DNA of 64,000 nt. Source: Actinocatenispora rupis. Its GTDB lineage: Bacteria > Actinomycetota > Actinomycetes > Mycobacteriales > Micromonosporaceae. The stretch spans positions 1 to 64,000 of the forward strand of contig NZ_BOMB01000008.1 of NCBI RefSeq assembly GCF_016861975.1. The letters run 5' to 3'. Made by a program: the position numbers and the translations under genes. How positions within the stretch are numbered: position 1 is the first letter of the stretch; every line of letters begins with the position of its first letter. A model generated the notes under the pieces. It was not told where the DNA came from. It made no database searches and saw only the letters and a program-made list of their open reading frames with translations. Positions 23,516-32,950 of this stretch are shown here, in pieces.

Positions 23516-24562
23516 ATGACGCAGACCCCAGCGGGTCCCCACGACTACGCGGAGGCCCCGGCCGGTGGCCTCGCGGTGGGCGAGGCACCCCTCGGCGAGC
23601 CCGGCGAGGAGGTCGTCGCCGCCGGGGGCAAGGCCATCGTCGGCCGGTCTCCCGGCCAGCTCGCGTGGATCCGGTTGAAGCGTGACCGCGTGGCCCTGGT
23701 CAGCGGGATCGTACTGGTGGTCATGTTCATCCTGGCGATCGCCGCCCCGTTGATCTCGAAGCTCTACGGGGCGAACGCCACGGACCAGCACTCCGACCTG
23801 CTCGACACGTCGGGATACCCGCTGGGGTACCTGGGCGGGATCAGCGGGTCGCACTGGCTCGGCCTGGAGCCGCAGCTCGGCCGGGACGTGCTGATGCAGC
23901 TCATCTACGGGATGCGCACCTCGCTGGTGATCGCCTTCGTGTCGGCGATCATCACGGTCGCGATCGGCATCATCATCGGCATCATCGCCGGGTACGCGGG
24001 CGGTGTGGTCGACTCGATCCTCAACTGGGTGATCGACCTGGTGCTGGCGTTCCCGTTCTTCATCTTCTGCCTCGCCGCCATCCCGGTCGTCACCGACGCG
24101 GTGTACGGCTCGCGCGGCGACGTCTCGGCACTGTTCCGGGTCGGCCTGATCATCGGCGTGTTCGCCTGCTTCAGCTGGACGTACCCGGCGCGGTTGGTGC
24201 GCGGTCAGGTGCTGTCGCTGCGGGAGCGGGAGTTCGTCGAGGCGGCGCGGGCGGCCGGCGCGGGCATGGGGCACATCCTGTTCCGCCAGCTCCTGCCGAA
24301 CATCTGGGCGCCGATCCTGGTGGTCTTCTCGCTGAACGTGCCGTCGTTCATCACCGGTGAGGCGGCCCTGTCGTTCCTGAACATCGGCGTGGTCGAGCCG
24401 ACGCCCGACCTCGGCCGGATGATCAACAACGGTACCTCGTTCCTGCAGACCGACCCGTTCTACACGATGGTCTCCGGCGCCACGATCCTGATCCTGGTGC
24501 TGGCGTTCAACCTGTTCGGCGACTCGGTGCGGGACGCCCTCGACCCCAAGTCGTCGCGGTGA
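23516..24562 (+). CDS. Oligopeptide/dipeptide ABC importer permease, DppC/OppC type
   Basis: A 348-residue inner-membrane permease. A 45-residue N-terminal tail rich in Gly/Glu/Ala precedes the OppC N-terminal region and first helix (VALVSGIVLVVMFILAIAA). The EAA loop that contacts the ATPases is EFVEAARAAGAGMGHILFRQ. GLEPQLGRDVLMQLIYGMRT is typical of DppC. It begins the operon oppC-oppB-oppD-oppF. ATG at 23516 follows GGAGGGAG at 7 nt; the order C before B is less usual than B before C in classic opp/dpp operons. Confidence 0.92.
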   Translation: MTQTPAGPHDYAEAPAGGLAVGEAPLGEPGEEVVAAGGKAIVGRSPGQLAWIRLKRDRVALVSGIVLVVMFILAIAAPLISKLYGANATDQHSDLLDTSGYPLGYLGGISGSHWLGLEPQLGRDVLMQLIYGMRTSLVIAFVSAIITVAIGIIIGIIAGYAGGVVDSILNWVIDLVLAFPFFIFCLAAIPVVTDAVYGSRGDVSALFRVGLIIGVFACFSWTYPARLVRGQVLSLREREFVEAARAAGAGMGHILFRQLLPNIWAPILVVFSLNVPSFITGEAALSFLNIGVVEPTPDLGRMINNGTSFLQTDPFYTMVSGATILILVLAFNLFGDSVRDALDPKSSR

Positions 24563-24659
24563 CCGCGGCTTCCGGTGCCGCCGGCGGTAGGCCGGCGGCC
24601 GTCGTAACGGATGGATCCACAGTGGACAGCACGATGAGCGCCGATCGGCGAGGTGTGTG

Positions 24660-25649
24660 ATGGCTCGGTACCTGATCCGGCGGATCCTGCTCGCCGTCGT
24701 GACGATGTTCGCGGTGAGCGTGCTGACGTTCCTGCTGTTCTTCGCGGTGCCGACCTCGCCGGCGTACGTGATGTGCGGCAAGCAGTGCGACGCGCACGCG
24801 ATCGCGCAGACCGAGCAGCGGCTCGGCCTCGACAAGCCGATCGTCACGCAGTACGGCGAGTTCATGAAGGGCATCGCCGTCGGCCGGACGTACGGGACGG
24901 GCGACCTGGCGGTCAAGTGCGACGCGCCGTGCCTCGGCTTCTCCTTCCGTACCAACGAGCCGGTCACCGACATCATCAAGCGGACGCTGCCGGTGACGGT
25001 GAGCGTGGTGGTCGGTGCGCTGGTCATCCAGCTCGTCATCGGTGTCGGGCTGGGGATGATATCCGCGCTGCGGAGAGGCACCGCGTTCGACAAGGCGGCG
25101 GTCGGCGTCAGCCTGGTCGGTGCGTCGATGCAGATCTACTTCTTCGGCCCGATCCTGTTGTTGATCTTCGTGTACTCACTGCACTGGCTACCGAACCCGG
25201 CCTACACGTCACCGTTCGACGATCCGTTCAAGTGGTTCACGCAAATGATCTTGCCCTGGGTCACCCTCGGCTTCCTGAACTCCGCGATCTACGCCCGGCT
25301 CTCCCGGGCCCAGATGCTGGAGACGCTGTCCGAGGACTTCGTGCGGACCGCCCGGGCCAAGGGCCTCCCCAAGCGCAAGGTGTACGCGCGGCACGCGCTG
25401 CGGGCCGCCATCACCCCGATCGTCACGATCGCCGGCCTGGACCTGGGCGGGGCGCTGGGCGGTGCGGTCATCACCGAGACGGTGTTCGGCGTCAACGGAC
25501 TCGGGCGTACGTCGGTGAACGCGGTGAACGACCTCAACCTGCCGGTCGTGATGGGCACCGTGCTGCTGGCGGCGTTCTTCATCATCTGCATGAACATCAT
25601 CGTCGACGTGCTGTACTCCGTCATCGACCCGCGCGTGCGGCTGAGCTGA
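24660..25649 (+). CDS. Oligopeptide/dipeptide ABC importer permease, DppB/OppB type, copy 1
   Basis: A 329-residue permease with six helices. The EAA loop is in EDFVRTARAKGLPKRKVYAR, and the end YSVIDPRVRL is diagnostic for DppB. The large external loop after helix 1 contains four cysteines in two pairs (YVMCGKQC and KCDAPC) that could form disulfides outside the membrane. ATG at 24660 is preferred over a GTG one codon earlier. It lies 97 bases after oppC and 20 bases before oppD. A near-identical paralogue is at 27926. Confidence 0.92.
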   Translation: MARYLIRRILLAVVTMFAVSVLTFLLFFAVPTSPAYVMCGKQCDAHAIAQTEQRLGLDKPIVTQYGEFMKGIAVGRTYGTGDLAVKCDAPCLGFSFRTNEPVTDIIKRTLPVTVSVVVGALVIQLVIGVGLGMISALRRGTAFDKAAVGVSLVGASMQIYFFGPILLLIFVYSLHWLPNPAYTSPFDDPFKWFTQMILPWVTLGFLNSAIYARLSRAQMLETLSEDFVRTARAKGLPKRKVYARHALRAAITPIVTIAGLDLGGALGGAVITETVFGVNGLGRTSVNAVNDLNLPVVMGTVLLAAFFIICMNIIVDVLYSVIDPRVRLS

Positions 25650-25669
25650 CCGGAAGAGAGTAGGGAAGA

Positions 25670-26743
25670 GTGACTGCCACAGCATCGTCCGCCGCGACGT
25701 CCGGCGTCGCGGACGACCGGCCGTACCTGGAGGTCGACGACCTGCGGGTGCAGTTCAAGACCGAGGACGGCATCGTCCGCGCGGTCGACGGCATCTCGTT
25801 CGCCCTGCCGCGCGGCCGTACGCTCGGCATCGTCGGTGAGTCGGGCTCGGGCAAGAGCGTCACGAGCCTGACCGTCATGGGTCTGCACAACGCGGCGCGT
25901 ACCCGGATCACGGGGTCGATCAAGCTGGACGGTCGGGAGATCGTCGGCCTGGACGACGAGCAGGTCCGCCGGATGCGCGGCCGCGACGTGGCGATGATCT
26001 TCCAGGACCCGCTGTCCGCGCTGCACCCGTACTACACGATCGGCAAGCAGATCTCCGAGGCGTACCTGGTGCACCACCCGGGGCGCAAGGCGGAGGCGCG
26101 CAAGCGGGCCATCGAGATGCTCGACCGGGTCGGCATCCCACAGCCGAAGAAGCGCGCCGACCAGTACCCGCACGAGTTCTCCGGCGGTATGCGGCAGCGC
26201 GCGATGATCGCGATGGCGCTGGTCAACGACCCGTCGCTGCTGATCGCGGACGAGCCGACGACGGCGCTGGACGTGACGGTCCAGGCGCAGATCCTGGACC
26301 TGCTGGAGGACCTCCAGCGGGAGTTCAACTCGGCGATCATCATGATCACGCACGACCTGGGCGTGGTCAGCCAGGTCGCCGACGAGGTCATGGTGATGTA
26401 CGGCGGGCACGCGATCGAGTTCGGCTCGGTCGAGCAGGTGCTCCGCTCGCCCCAGCACCCGTACGCGTGGGGCCTGCTGCAGTCGGTGCCGTCGCTGCGC
26501 GGCAACGCCGAGGAGGACCTCGACCCGATCCCGGGCAGCCCGCCGAGCCTCATCAACCTGCCGTCCGGGTGCGCGTTCCACCCGCGCTGCGCGTACAAGA
26601 TGGTCGGCGGCGGGCCGTGCGACCTTGAGGTGCCGGAGTTGCTGCCGACCGCCGACGCCGGGCACGTGGTGGCCTGCCACCTGCCGGAGAACGAGCGCCG
26701 GCGGGTCTACGAAGAAGAGATCAAGCTGGGGGCCGCGCAGTGA
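25670..26743 (+). CDS. Peptide ABC importer ATP-binding protein, DppD/OppD type
   Basis: A 357-residue ATPase that powers peptide import. Walker A is GESGSGKSV, signature FSGGMRQR, Walker B LLIADEPTTALD. The C-terminal oligopeptide-transporter domain ends with the cysteine-rich segment CAFHPRCAYK...CDL...C that in relatives binds an iron-sulfur cluster. GTG at 25670 follows AGGGAAGA. Its stop overlaps the start of the next ATPase gene (GTGA), so both are made together as a heterodimer. Confidence 0.94.
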   Translation: MTATASSAATSGVADDRPYLEVDDLRVQFKTEDGIVRAVDGISFALPRGRTLGIVGESGSGKSVTSLTVMGLHNAARTRITGSIKLDGREIVGLDDEQVRRMRGRDVAMIFQDPLSALHPYYTIGKQISEAYLVHHPGRKAEARKRAIEMLDRVGIPQPKKRADQYPHEFSGGMRQRAMIAMALVNDPSLLIADEPTTALDVTVQAQILDLLEDLQREFNSAIIMITHDLGVVSQVADEVMVMYGGHAIEFGSVEQVLRSPQHPYAWGLLQSVPSLRGNAEEDLDPIPGSPPSLINLPSGCAFHPRCAYKMVGGGPCDLEVPELLPTADAGHVVACHLPENERRRVYEEEIKLGAAQ

Positions 26744-27780
26744 GCGATCCGATTGTCGAGTCCGCCGGCACGGCGGTGAAGCAGCCCTCGTCCGACGGGA
26801 CGCCGCTGCTCTCGGTGGAGGGCCTGACCAAGCACTTTCCAGTACGCCAGGGTGTGTTCGGCGGCAAGGCGCTGGTGCGCGCCGTCGACGGCGTCGACTT
26901 CAGCGTGGACCGGGGCCAGACACTGGGCCTGGTCGGCGAGTCCGGCTGCGGCAAGACCACCACCGGCCGGATGGTGGTGAAGCTGCTGGAGTCGACCTCG
27001 GGCCGGATCATGTTCGAGGGCCGCGACATCACGCACATGAACCGTGCGCAGATGCGGCCGCTGCGACACGACCTGCAGATCATCTTCCAGGACCCGTACT
27101 CGTCGCTGAACCCGCGGCACACGGTCGGCAAGATCGTGGCGATGCCGTTGCAGGTCAACGGGATCACCCCGCCCGGCGGGGTGAAGAAGCGGGTGCAGGA
27201 GCTGCTGGAGACGGTCGGCCTCAACCCGGAGCACTACAACCGTTACCCGCACGAGTTCTCCGGCGGTCAGCGGCAGCGCATCGGTATCGCCCGCGCGCTC
27301 GCCCTGCGGCCGAAGCTGATCGTCGCGGACGAGCCGGTGTCGGCGCTGGACGTGTCGATCCAGGCGCAGGTCATCAACCTGCTGCGGGAGCTGCAGCGCG
27401 AGTTCGACCTGGCGTTCGTGTTCATCGCGCACGACCTGGCCGTGGTCCGGCACTTCTGCCAGCGCATCGGCGTCATGTACCTCGGCAAGATGGTCGAGGT
27501 CGGTGACCGGACGCAGATCTACGAGGAGCCGGCCCACCCGTACACGCGGGCGCTGCTGTCGGCGGTGCCGGACGTGACGAAGATCGGTACCGAGGGCCGC
27601 GAGCGGATCCGGCTGGAGGGCGACGTACCGACGCCGCTGAACCCACCGTCCGGCTGCCGGTTCCGTACCCGGTGCTGGAAGGCGCAGGAGAAGTGCGCCG
27701 AGGTGGAGCCGCCGCTGCTGCAGATCGGTACGGGTCAGCAGGTGGCCTGCCACTTCCCGGAGACCGGCCCGGTTTCCTGA
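26740..27780 (+). CDS. Peptide ABC importer ATP-binding protein, DppF/OppF type
   Basis: A 346-residue ATPase, partner of the preceding DppD-type protein. Walker A GESGCGKTT, signature FSGGQRQR, Walker B LIVADEPVSALD. The C-terminal segment has CRFRTRCWKAQEKC and a final C, the oligopeptide-family cysteine set. GTG at 26740 overlaps the upstream stop by 4 bases. It is the last gene of the operon and is followed 11 bases later by a strong hairpin. Confidence 0.94.
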   Translation: MSDPIVESAGTAVKQPSSDGTPLLSVEGLTKHFPVRQGVFGGKALVRAVDGVDFSVDRGQTLGLVGESGCGKTTTGRMVVKLLESTSGRIMFEGRDITHMNRAQMRPLRHDLQIIFQDPYSSLNPRHTVGKIVAMPLQVNGITPPGGVKKRVQELLETVGLNPEHYNRYPHEFSGGQRQRIGIARALALRPKLIVADEPVSALDVSIQAQVINLLRELQREFDLAFVFIAHDLAVVRHFCQRIGVMYLGKMVEVGDRTQIYEEPAHPYTRALLSAVPDVTKIGTEGRERIRLEGDVPTPLNPPSGCRFRTRCWKAQEKCAEVEPPLLQIGTGQQVACHFPETGPVS

Positions 27781-27790
27781 CCCTGTTCGT

Positions 27791-27829
27791 CGACGGCGCC
27801 CGCACCGGTTCACGGTGCGGGCGCCGTCG
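27791..27829 (+). terminator. Strong terminator hairpin of the peptide importer operon
   Basis: A perfect 17-bp stem (27791-27807 with 27813-27829) and a 5-nt loop GTTCA, just after the oppF stop. No T-run follows. It separates the operon from the second copy of the permease gene. Confidence 0.8.
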
Positions 27830-27925
27830 TGTCGACGCGTGTTCGTAGCGTGGCCGTGACCCATGGCCGGGCGAACATGCCTACCGTCTGGGCCGACTGT
27901 CCTTCGACGGTGCGAGGTGTCGGCA

Positions 27926-28915
27926 ATGATTCGGTACCTGATCAAGCGTCTCGTGTTGGCGGTACTGGCGATGGTCGCGGTGAGCGTGCTGACGTTCCTG
28001 CTGTTCTTCGCGGTGCCCACGTCCCCCGCGTACGTGATGTGCGGGAAGCAGTGCACCGCGCACGACATCGCGCAGACCGAGCAGCGGCTGGGGTTGGACC
28101 AGCCGATCGTGGTGCAGTACGCGGACTTCATGAAGGGCATCGTCGCGGGCCGCACGTACGGTTCGGGCGAGCTGGCGGTGCACTGCGACGCGCCGTGCCT
28201 GGGCTTCTCGTTCCGTACCAACGAGCCGGTGACGTCGATCCTGGCCCGGACGGTACCGGCGACGACGAGCATCGTGGTCGGCGCGACGGTGATCCAGCTG
28301 GTGGTGGGTGTGGGGCTGGGCATGGTGTCGGCGCTGCGCCGGGGCACCGCGTTCGACCGGGCGGCGGTGGGGACGAGCCTGGTCGGCGCGTCCATGCAGA
28401 TCTACTTCTTCGGCCCGATCCTGCTGCTCCTCCTCGTGTACCAGCTGCACGTGCTGCCCACGCCGGGGTACACGTCGCCGCTGGCCGATCCGGGGATGTG
28501 GTTCGAGCAGATGCTGTTGCCGTGGCTGACGCTCGGGTTCCTCAACTCGGCCATCTTCGCGCGGCTGTCCCGGGCCCAGATGCTGGAGACCCTGGCCGAG
28601 GACTTCGTGCGTACGGCTCGCGCCAAGGGCCTGTCCAGGTGGCGGGTGTACGCGCGGCACGCGCTCCGTGCGGCCATCACCCCCATCGTCACCACCGCCG
28701 GCCTGTACCTCGGGGCGGCGCTGGGCGGTGCGGTCATCACCGAGACGGTGTTCGGCGTCAACGGCCTCGGCCGCGCGTCGGTGGACGCGGTCAACCAGCT
28801 CAACCTGCCGGTGGTGATGGCGACCGTGTTGCTGGCTGCGTTCTTCATCATCGTGATGAACGTCGTGGTCGACATGTTGTACTCGGTGATCGACCCACGG
28901 GTGCGGTTGGGCTGA
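27926..28915 (+). CDS. Oligopeptide/dipeptide ABC importer permease, DppB/OppB type, copy 2 (orphan)
   Basis: A 329-residue paralogue of the permease at 24660: same length, alignable without gaps, and about four fifths identical by eye, including the four loop cysteines (YVMCGKQC, HCDAPC), the EAA loop EDFVRTARAKGL and the end VIDPRVRL. No partner DppC or ATPase gene accompanies it; it stands after the operon terminator and before two binding-protein genes, so it could replace copy 1 in the same transporter. ATG at 27926 with a GAGG-containing site upstream. It looks like the product of a recent duplication. Confidence 0.92.
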   Translation: MIRYLIKRLVLAVLAMVAVSVLTFLLFFAVPTSPAYVMCGKQCTAHDIAQTEQRLGLDQPIVVQYADFMKGIVAGRTYGSGELAVHCDAPCLGFSFRTNEPVTSILARTVPATTSIVVGATVIQLVVGVGLGMVSALRRGTAFDRAAVGTSLVGASMQIYFFGPILLLLLVYQLHVLPTPGYTSPLADPGMWFEQMLLPWLTLGFLNSAIFARLSRAQMLETLAEDFVRTARAKGLSRWRVYARHALRAAITPIVTTAGLYLGAALGGAVITETVFGVNGLGRASVDAVNQLNLPVVMATVLLAAFFIIVMNVVVDMLYSVIDPRVRLG

Positions 28916-28962
28916 CAGACCACCCCGGCCGGCGCAGGAACCACGCCGTGGTTGGCATCGCT

Positions 28963-29020
28963 GAGACCGTCTCGTTGCCGGCCTGTGACTCGGCCGGCCC
29001 GGGATGTGACTAGGTTCTCT
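28963..29020 (+). promoter_or_regulatory. Promoter of binding-protein gene 1, shared in sequence with gene 2
   Basis: GAGACCGTCTCGTTG (28963-28977) and TAGGTTCTCTG (29011-29021) lie 39 bases apart from TCGTTG to TAGGTT. The same blocks with the same distance occur upstream of the second binding-protein gene (30984-31042). TAGGTT is a good -10 box. The conserved blocks are probably promoter and operator inherited by duplication. The ATG is about 129 bases downstream. Confidence 0.55.
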
Positions 29021-29139
29021 GTGAACCAGCTTCACTGGTGCATTGTCTCCGCGGTGCGGGGCCGTGCGCCGGTGGGCACAACGCCGCCGCGGTTGCGTGG
29101 GAGGGCCCGAGCGGCACGAGGTTGCCAGGAGGTTATGGA

Positions 29140-30885
29140 ATGCGACCCAGACTGGCCGTGGCCGCCGCCGGCGCCATGGTCGTGGTCGCGGCGCTCGGGG
29201 CCTGCTCGAAGAACACGGGCAGCAACGAGGGCGGCGGCTCCACCGTGCAGAAGAACACCGGGGGTATCGCGACGAACCCCAAGGACTCGCAGGGCCCCGC
29301 GCCCGCGGTCGCCGGTGCCAAGAAGGGCGGTGACCTGCAGATCCTGCAGGACTCCGACTTCGAGCACCTGGACCCGCAGCGCACGTACGTCGTTCAGGCC
29401 ATGTCGGCGGAGCAGCTGTTCGCGCGCACGCTGACGATGTTCCGGCAGGACAAGGGCGGCAAGCTGACCCTGGTCGGCGACCTGGCCACCGGTCCGGGCA
29501 AGGACCTCGACGGCAACAAGTGCATGAACTGGGAGTACACCCTCAAGGACGGGCTCAAGTACGAGGACGGCTCGCCGATCACGGCCAAGGACGTGGCGTA
29601 CGGGATCTCCCGTTCGTACTCCAGCCAGATCGCGGAGGGTCCGCACTACCTGGCGCAGTGGCTGTCGAACGAGGCCGAGTACAACAAGACCTACAAGGGC
29701 CCGTACAACGGTGGCGCGGACATCGCGCCGGGCCTGGAGGTCAAGGGCGACAAGACGCTCCGCTTCCACTTCAAGCAGCCGCACTGCGACCTGCCGTTCG
29801 CGCTGCAGCTGCCGACCTCGGCGCCCGTGCCGAAGGCCAAGGACACCGGCGCGAAGTACGACAACAAGCCGTTCTCGTCCGGGCCGTACAAGGTGAAGCA
29901 GTACATCCGCGGTACCAAGCTGGTGCTGGAGCGGAACAAGTACTGGGATCCGAAGACGGACCCGATCCGGCACGACTACGCGGACACCATCAGCTACACG
30001 TTCGGCCCGACGGACGTGACGCAGACCAACCGGCTGATCGCGGACTCCGGCCCCGACCAGTACGCGGTGGCTCAGCAGAACGTGCCGCAGACGTTGCTGC
30101 CGAAGGTGAACGGCGACTCCACGCTGAAGTCGCGGACGATCGCCGGCCAGGCCCCGTTCGTGTACTACGCGGCGGTCAACACGCAGAACATCAAGGATCT
30201 GAAGACGCGCCAGGCCATCGCGTACGCGATCGACCGTAAGGCCGTCATCCAGACCCTGGGCGGTTCGCAGCTCGCCGACCCGGCGTACACGCTGCTGTCG
30301 CCGACCGTGCTGGGCCAGCAGGACTACAAGGCGTTCGACGGTGGCCCGAGCGGCAACCCGGCGAAGGCCAAGGAGTTGCTGGGCGGCAAGCACCCGCAGA
30401 TCGTGTTCGGCTACCGCAACAACCCGTGGGGTCAGCGGCTCGCGCCGTCGATGCAGCAGGCGCTGGAGAAGGCCGGGTTCAAGGTCGTCCTCAAGCCGGT
30501 CGACGCGGAGAACTACTTCACCGAGCTGGGTCGTAAGAACAACGCCTTCGACCTGTACGTGACGGACTGGGCGGCGGACTGGCCGACCGGTGCCGCGGTG
30601 ATGCCGGTGCTGACCGACGGCCGCACGATCCAGGCCAACGGCAACAACGACGTGTCGTACTACAACGACGACGCGTACAACGCCAAGCTGGACGCGGCGA
30701 GCAAGGTGCCGGCCGCGCAGGCCGGTCCGAAGTGGGCTGCGCTGGACAAGGAGTGGGCGCAGACCGCGGCGACCATTCCGATCTACTACTCGAAGAGCCT
30801 GTCGCTGACCGGCTCGAAGGTGGGCGGCGTCGAGCTGTCGACCGACCTGGGTACGAACCTCTACACGAGTGCGTACCTGAAGTAG
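29140..30885 (+). CDS. Peptide ABC transporter substrate-binding lipoprotein 1 (SBP family 5)
   Basis: A 581-residue extracytoplasmic binding protein delivering peptides to the importer. A signal peptide with lipobox LGAC (Cys at about 22) gives membrane anchoring by lipid. A Gly/Ser/Asn-rich spacer follows, then the SBP_bac_5 domain (FEHLDPQRTYVVQAMS, YEDGSPITAKDVAYGISRS, SGPYKVKQYIRG, ATRQAIAYAIDR-like KTRQAIAYAIDRKA). ATG at 29140 follows AGGAGG at 7 nt; an out-of-frame ATG is 5 bases earlier. An intrinsic terminator follows. It is a paralogue of the next gene. Confidence 0.94.
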   Translation: MRPRLAVAAAGAMVVVAALGACSKNTGSNEGGGSTVQKNTGGIATNPKDSQGPAPAVAGAKKGGDLQILQDSDFEHLDPQRTYVVQAMSAEQLFARTLTMFRQDKGGKLTLVGDLATGPGKDLDGNKCMNWEYTLKDGLKYEDGSPITAKDVAYGISRSYSSQIAEGPHYLAQWLSNEAEYNKTYKGPYNGGADIAPGLEVKGDKTLRFHFKQPHCDLPFALQLPTSAPVPKAKDTGAKYDNKPFSSGPYKVKQYIRGTKLVLERNKYWDPKTDPIRHDYADTISYTFGPTDVTQTNRLIADSGPDQYAVAQQNVPQTLLPKVNGDSTLKSRTIAGQAPFVYYAAVNTQNIKDLKTRQAIAYAIDRKAVIQTLGGSQLADPAYTLLSPTVLGQQDYKAFDGGPSGNPAKAKELLGGKHPQIVFGYRNNPWGQRLAPSMQQALEKAGFKVVLKPVDAENYFTELGRKNNAFDLYVTDWAADWPTGAAVMPVLTDGRTIQANGNNDVSYYNDDAYNAKLDAASKVPAAQAGPKWAALDKEWAQTAATIPIYYSKSLSLTGSKVGGVELSTDLGTNLYTSAYLK

Positions 30886-30900
30886 CAACGGTTCCGCCCT

Positions 30901-30941
30901 CCGGCGGCCGGCACCCCACGGGTGCCGGCCGCCGGCTTTTT
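30901..30941 (+). terminator. Intrinsic terminator after binding-protein gene 1
   Basis: A perfect 15-bp stem (30901-30915 with 30919-30933), a 3-nt loop and a run of six T (30936-30941). It is the only terminator in the window with a full T-run. Confidence 0.9.
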
Positions 30942-30983
30942 TCTGCTCGTACGCGGATCGTGGAGGTTTTCTACGACCGTATT

Positions 30984-31042
30984 GAGACCCGGTCGTTGTC
31001 CCGCCGTGATGCCCGGCCGCGGGCCGCCCGCTACGTTCTCTG
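30984..31042 (+). promoter_or_regulatory. Promoter of binding-protein gene 2
   Basis: GAGACCCGGTCGTTG (30984-30998) and TACGTTCTCTG (31032-31042) match the promoter blocks of binding-protein gene 1, with the same 39-base distance. A 7-bp hairpin (31047-31053 with 31062-31068) follows in the leader. The ATG is 99 bases after the -10 box. Confidence 0.55.
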
Positions 31043-31130
31043 CTCATGGCGTGCTGTGGCACACGCCATACCGGGGGTGGCGTGGGTCACCCCCGTTGCT
31101 GTAGGGCCGGCAGGCCGACTGGGAGGACGG

Positions 31131-32882
31131 ATGCGACGACGAGCAGCTCTCGCCGCGCTGAGCGCGCTGGTACTGGCCGGTTCGCTGGCCGCGTGCAGCA
31201 AGAACACCGGCACGGGTGACGGCGGCGGGAACGAGCACCACAGCGAGCAGACGAGCGCGATCGCGACCGACCCGAAGGACTCGATGGGTCCGGCGGCGGC
31301 GGTCAAGGGCGCGACCACCGGCGGCACCTTCCACTACCTGGAGGAGTCCGACTTCGAGCACCTCGACCCGCAGCGGACGTACATCGTCGACGCGATGGCG
31401 GTCGAGCACCTGTTCGTGCGTACGCTGACGATGTTCAAGGAGACCGGCGACGGGAAGGTCACGCTGGTCGGCGACCTGGCGAAGACGCCGGGCAAGGACG
31501 TCAAGGGCGACTGCCGGCAGTGGCGGTTCACCCTCAAGAGCGGCCTCCGGTACGAGGACGGCTCGCCCATCACCGCCGCCGACGTGGCGTACGGCGTGGC
31601 CCGGTCCTTCTCGCCGGACATGAGCGAGGGCCCGACGTACATCCAGAGCTGGCTGACGGGCAGCGACGACTACAACGCGACGTACAAGGGGCCGTACAAC
31701 GGCGGGGCGAAGGTGCCGCCGGGCGTGACGGTGGACGGCGACGACACCATCACGTTCACGTTCAAGCAGCCGCAGTGCGACATGCCGTTCGCGGCGTCGA
31801 TGGGCGTCACCGCACCGGTTCCGGCCGCCAAGGACACCGGCACCAAGTACGACCTGCGGCCGTTCGCGTCCGGCCCGTACAAGATCGACAAGTACCTGAA
31901 GGGCACGTCGCTGACGCTCGTGCGCAACAAGTACTGGGACGCGAAGACCGACGCGGTGCGCCACGCGTACTACGACACGTTCGTGGCGACCTTCGGTGAC
32001 AGCGACGTGCAGCAGACCCAGCGGATGATGGCGAGCAACGGCGACGACGCCAACGCCACCATGTACGAGAACGTGCCGGCGGCGTTGCTGCCCAAGGTGC
32101 TCGGCGACCCGGCCGTCAAGAAGCGCATGATCCAGGGCCTGTCGCCGTTCGTCAGCTACCTCGCCATCAACACCCAGCGGGTCACCGACCTGAAGGTGCG
32201 GCAGGCGCTCAACTACGCGATGGACCGCGGCGCGTACCTCCAGGCCCGCGGCGGCACCATCACCGGCGAGCCGGCCACCGCGATCCTGTCCCCGCTGACC
32301 ATCGGGTACCAGAAGTACGACCCGTACCCGGGCGGTACGCACGGCGACGTGGCCAAGGCCAAGGAACTCCTCGGCGGCAAGAAGCCCAAGCTCGTGTACG
32401 CCTACCGCAACGACTCGAAGAACCAGCCGCTCGCCGCCGTCGTCAAGAACGCGCTGGAGCGCGCCGGCTTCCAGATCGTGCTGCGGCCCATCGACAAGGC
32501 CAGCTACTACGACCAGATCGGCGCCAAGAACAACCCGTACGACCTGTACCTCAACACCTGGGGCTTCGACTGGCCGAGCGCCGCGACGGTACTGCCGCCG
32601 CTGTTCAACGGCAAGCAGATCCAGCCCAAGGGCAACAAGGACTACTCGTACCTGAACGTGGACGACGTCAACGCGGCCATCGCCACCAACTCCGCGATGC
32701 ACGCCGACAAGGCCGCGCCCGAGTGGGCCAAGCTCGACAAGACCATCATGACCAAGTACGCCCCGGTCGTGCCGATCATCGCCACCAGCAACGTCACCCT
32801 GTCCGGTACCAAGTGCAAGAACGTGGTACTCAGCCACGTGATCGGCACGCCGGTCTTCTACAACGCGTACCTCGCCCGGTAA
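31131..32882 (+). CDS. Peptide ABC transporter substrate-binding lipoprotein 2 (SBP family 5)
   Basis: A 583-residue paralogue of the preceding protein, roughly half identical by eye. Lipobox LAAC (Cys at about 22), then CSKNTGTGDGGG spacer and the family 5 domain (FEHLDPQRTYIVDAMA, YEDGSPITAADVAYGVARS, SGPYKIDKYLKG, VRQALNYAMDR). Two different binding proteins likely widen the range of peptides taken up by one transporter. ATG at 31131 follows GGGAGGACGG. A hairpin follows the stop. Confidence 0.94.
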   Translation: MRRRAALAALSALVLAGSLAACSKNTGTGDGGGNEHHSEQTSAIATDPKDSMGPAAAVKGATTGGTFHYLEESDFEHLDPQRTYIVDAMAVEHLFVRTLTMFKETGDGKVTLVGDLAKTPGKDVKGDCRQWRFTLKSGLRYEDGSPITAADVAYGVARSFSPDMSEGPTYIQSWLTGSDDYNATYKGPYNGGAKVPPGVTVDGDDTITFTFKQPQCDMPFAASMGVTAPVPAAKDTGTKYDLRPFASGPYKIDKYLKGTSLTLVRNKYWDAKTDAVRHAYYDTFVATFGDSDVQQTQRMMASNGDDANATMYENVPAALLPKVLGDPAVKKRMIQGLSPFVSYLAINTQRVTDLKVRQALNYAMDRGAYLQARGGTITGEPATAILSPLTIGYQKYDPYPGGTHGDVAKAKELLGGKKPKLVYAYRNDSKNQPLAAVVKNALERAGFQIVLRPIDKASYYDQIGAKNNPYDLYLNTWGFDWPSAATVLPPLFNGKQIQPKGNKDYSYLNVDDVNAAIATNSAMHADKAAPEWAKLDKTIMTKYAPVVPIIATSNVTLSGTKCKNVVLSHVIGTPVFYNAYLAR

Positions 32883-32896
32883 CCGAGTGCGCGACG

Positions 32897-32944
32897 CGCG
32901 GGCCCCGTCCGGTACGCCGGGCGGGGCCCGCGCCGTCCGGGGGC
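32897..32944 (+). terminator. Terminator-like hairpin between convergent genes
   Basis: A 12-bp stem (32897-32908 with 32933-32944) with a smaller hairpin in the loop lies between the binding-protein 2 stop (32882) and the Roadblock gene stop (32951). No T-run. Confidence 0.65.
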
Positions 32945-32950
32945 GGCGCG

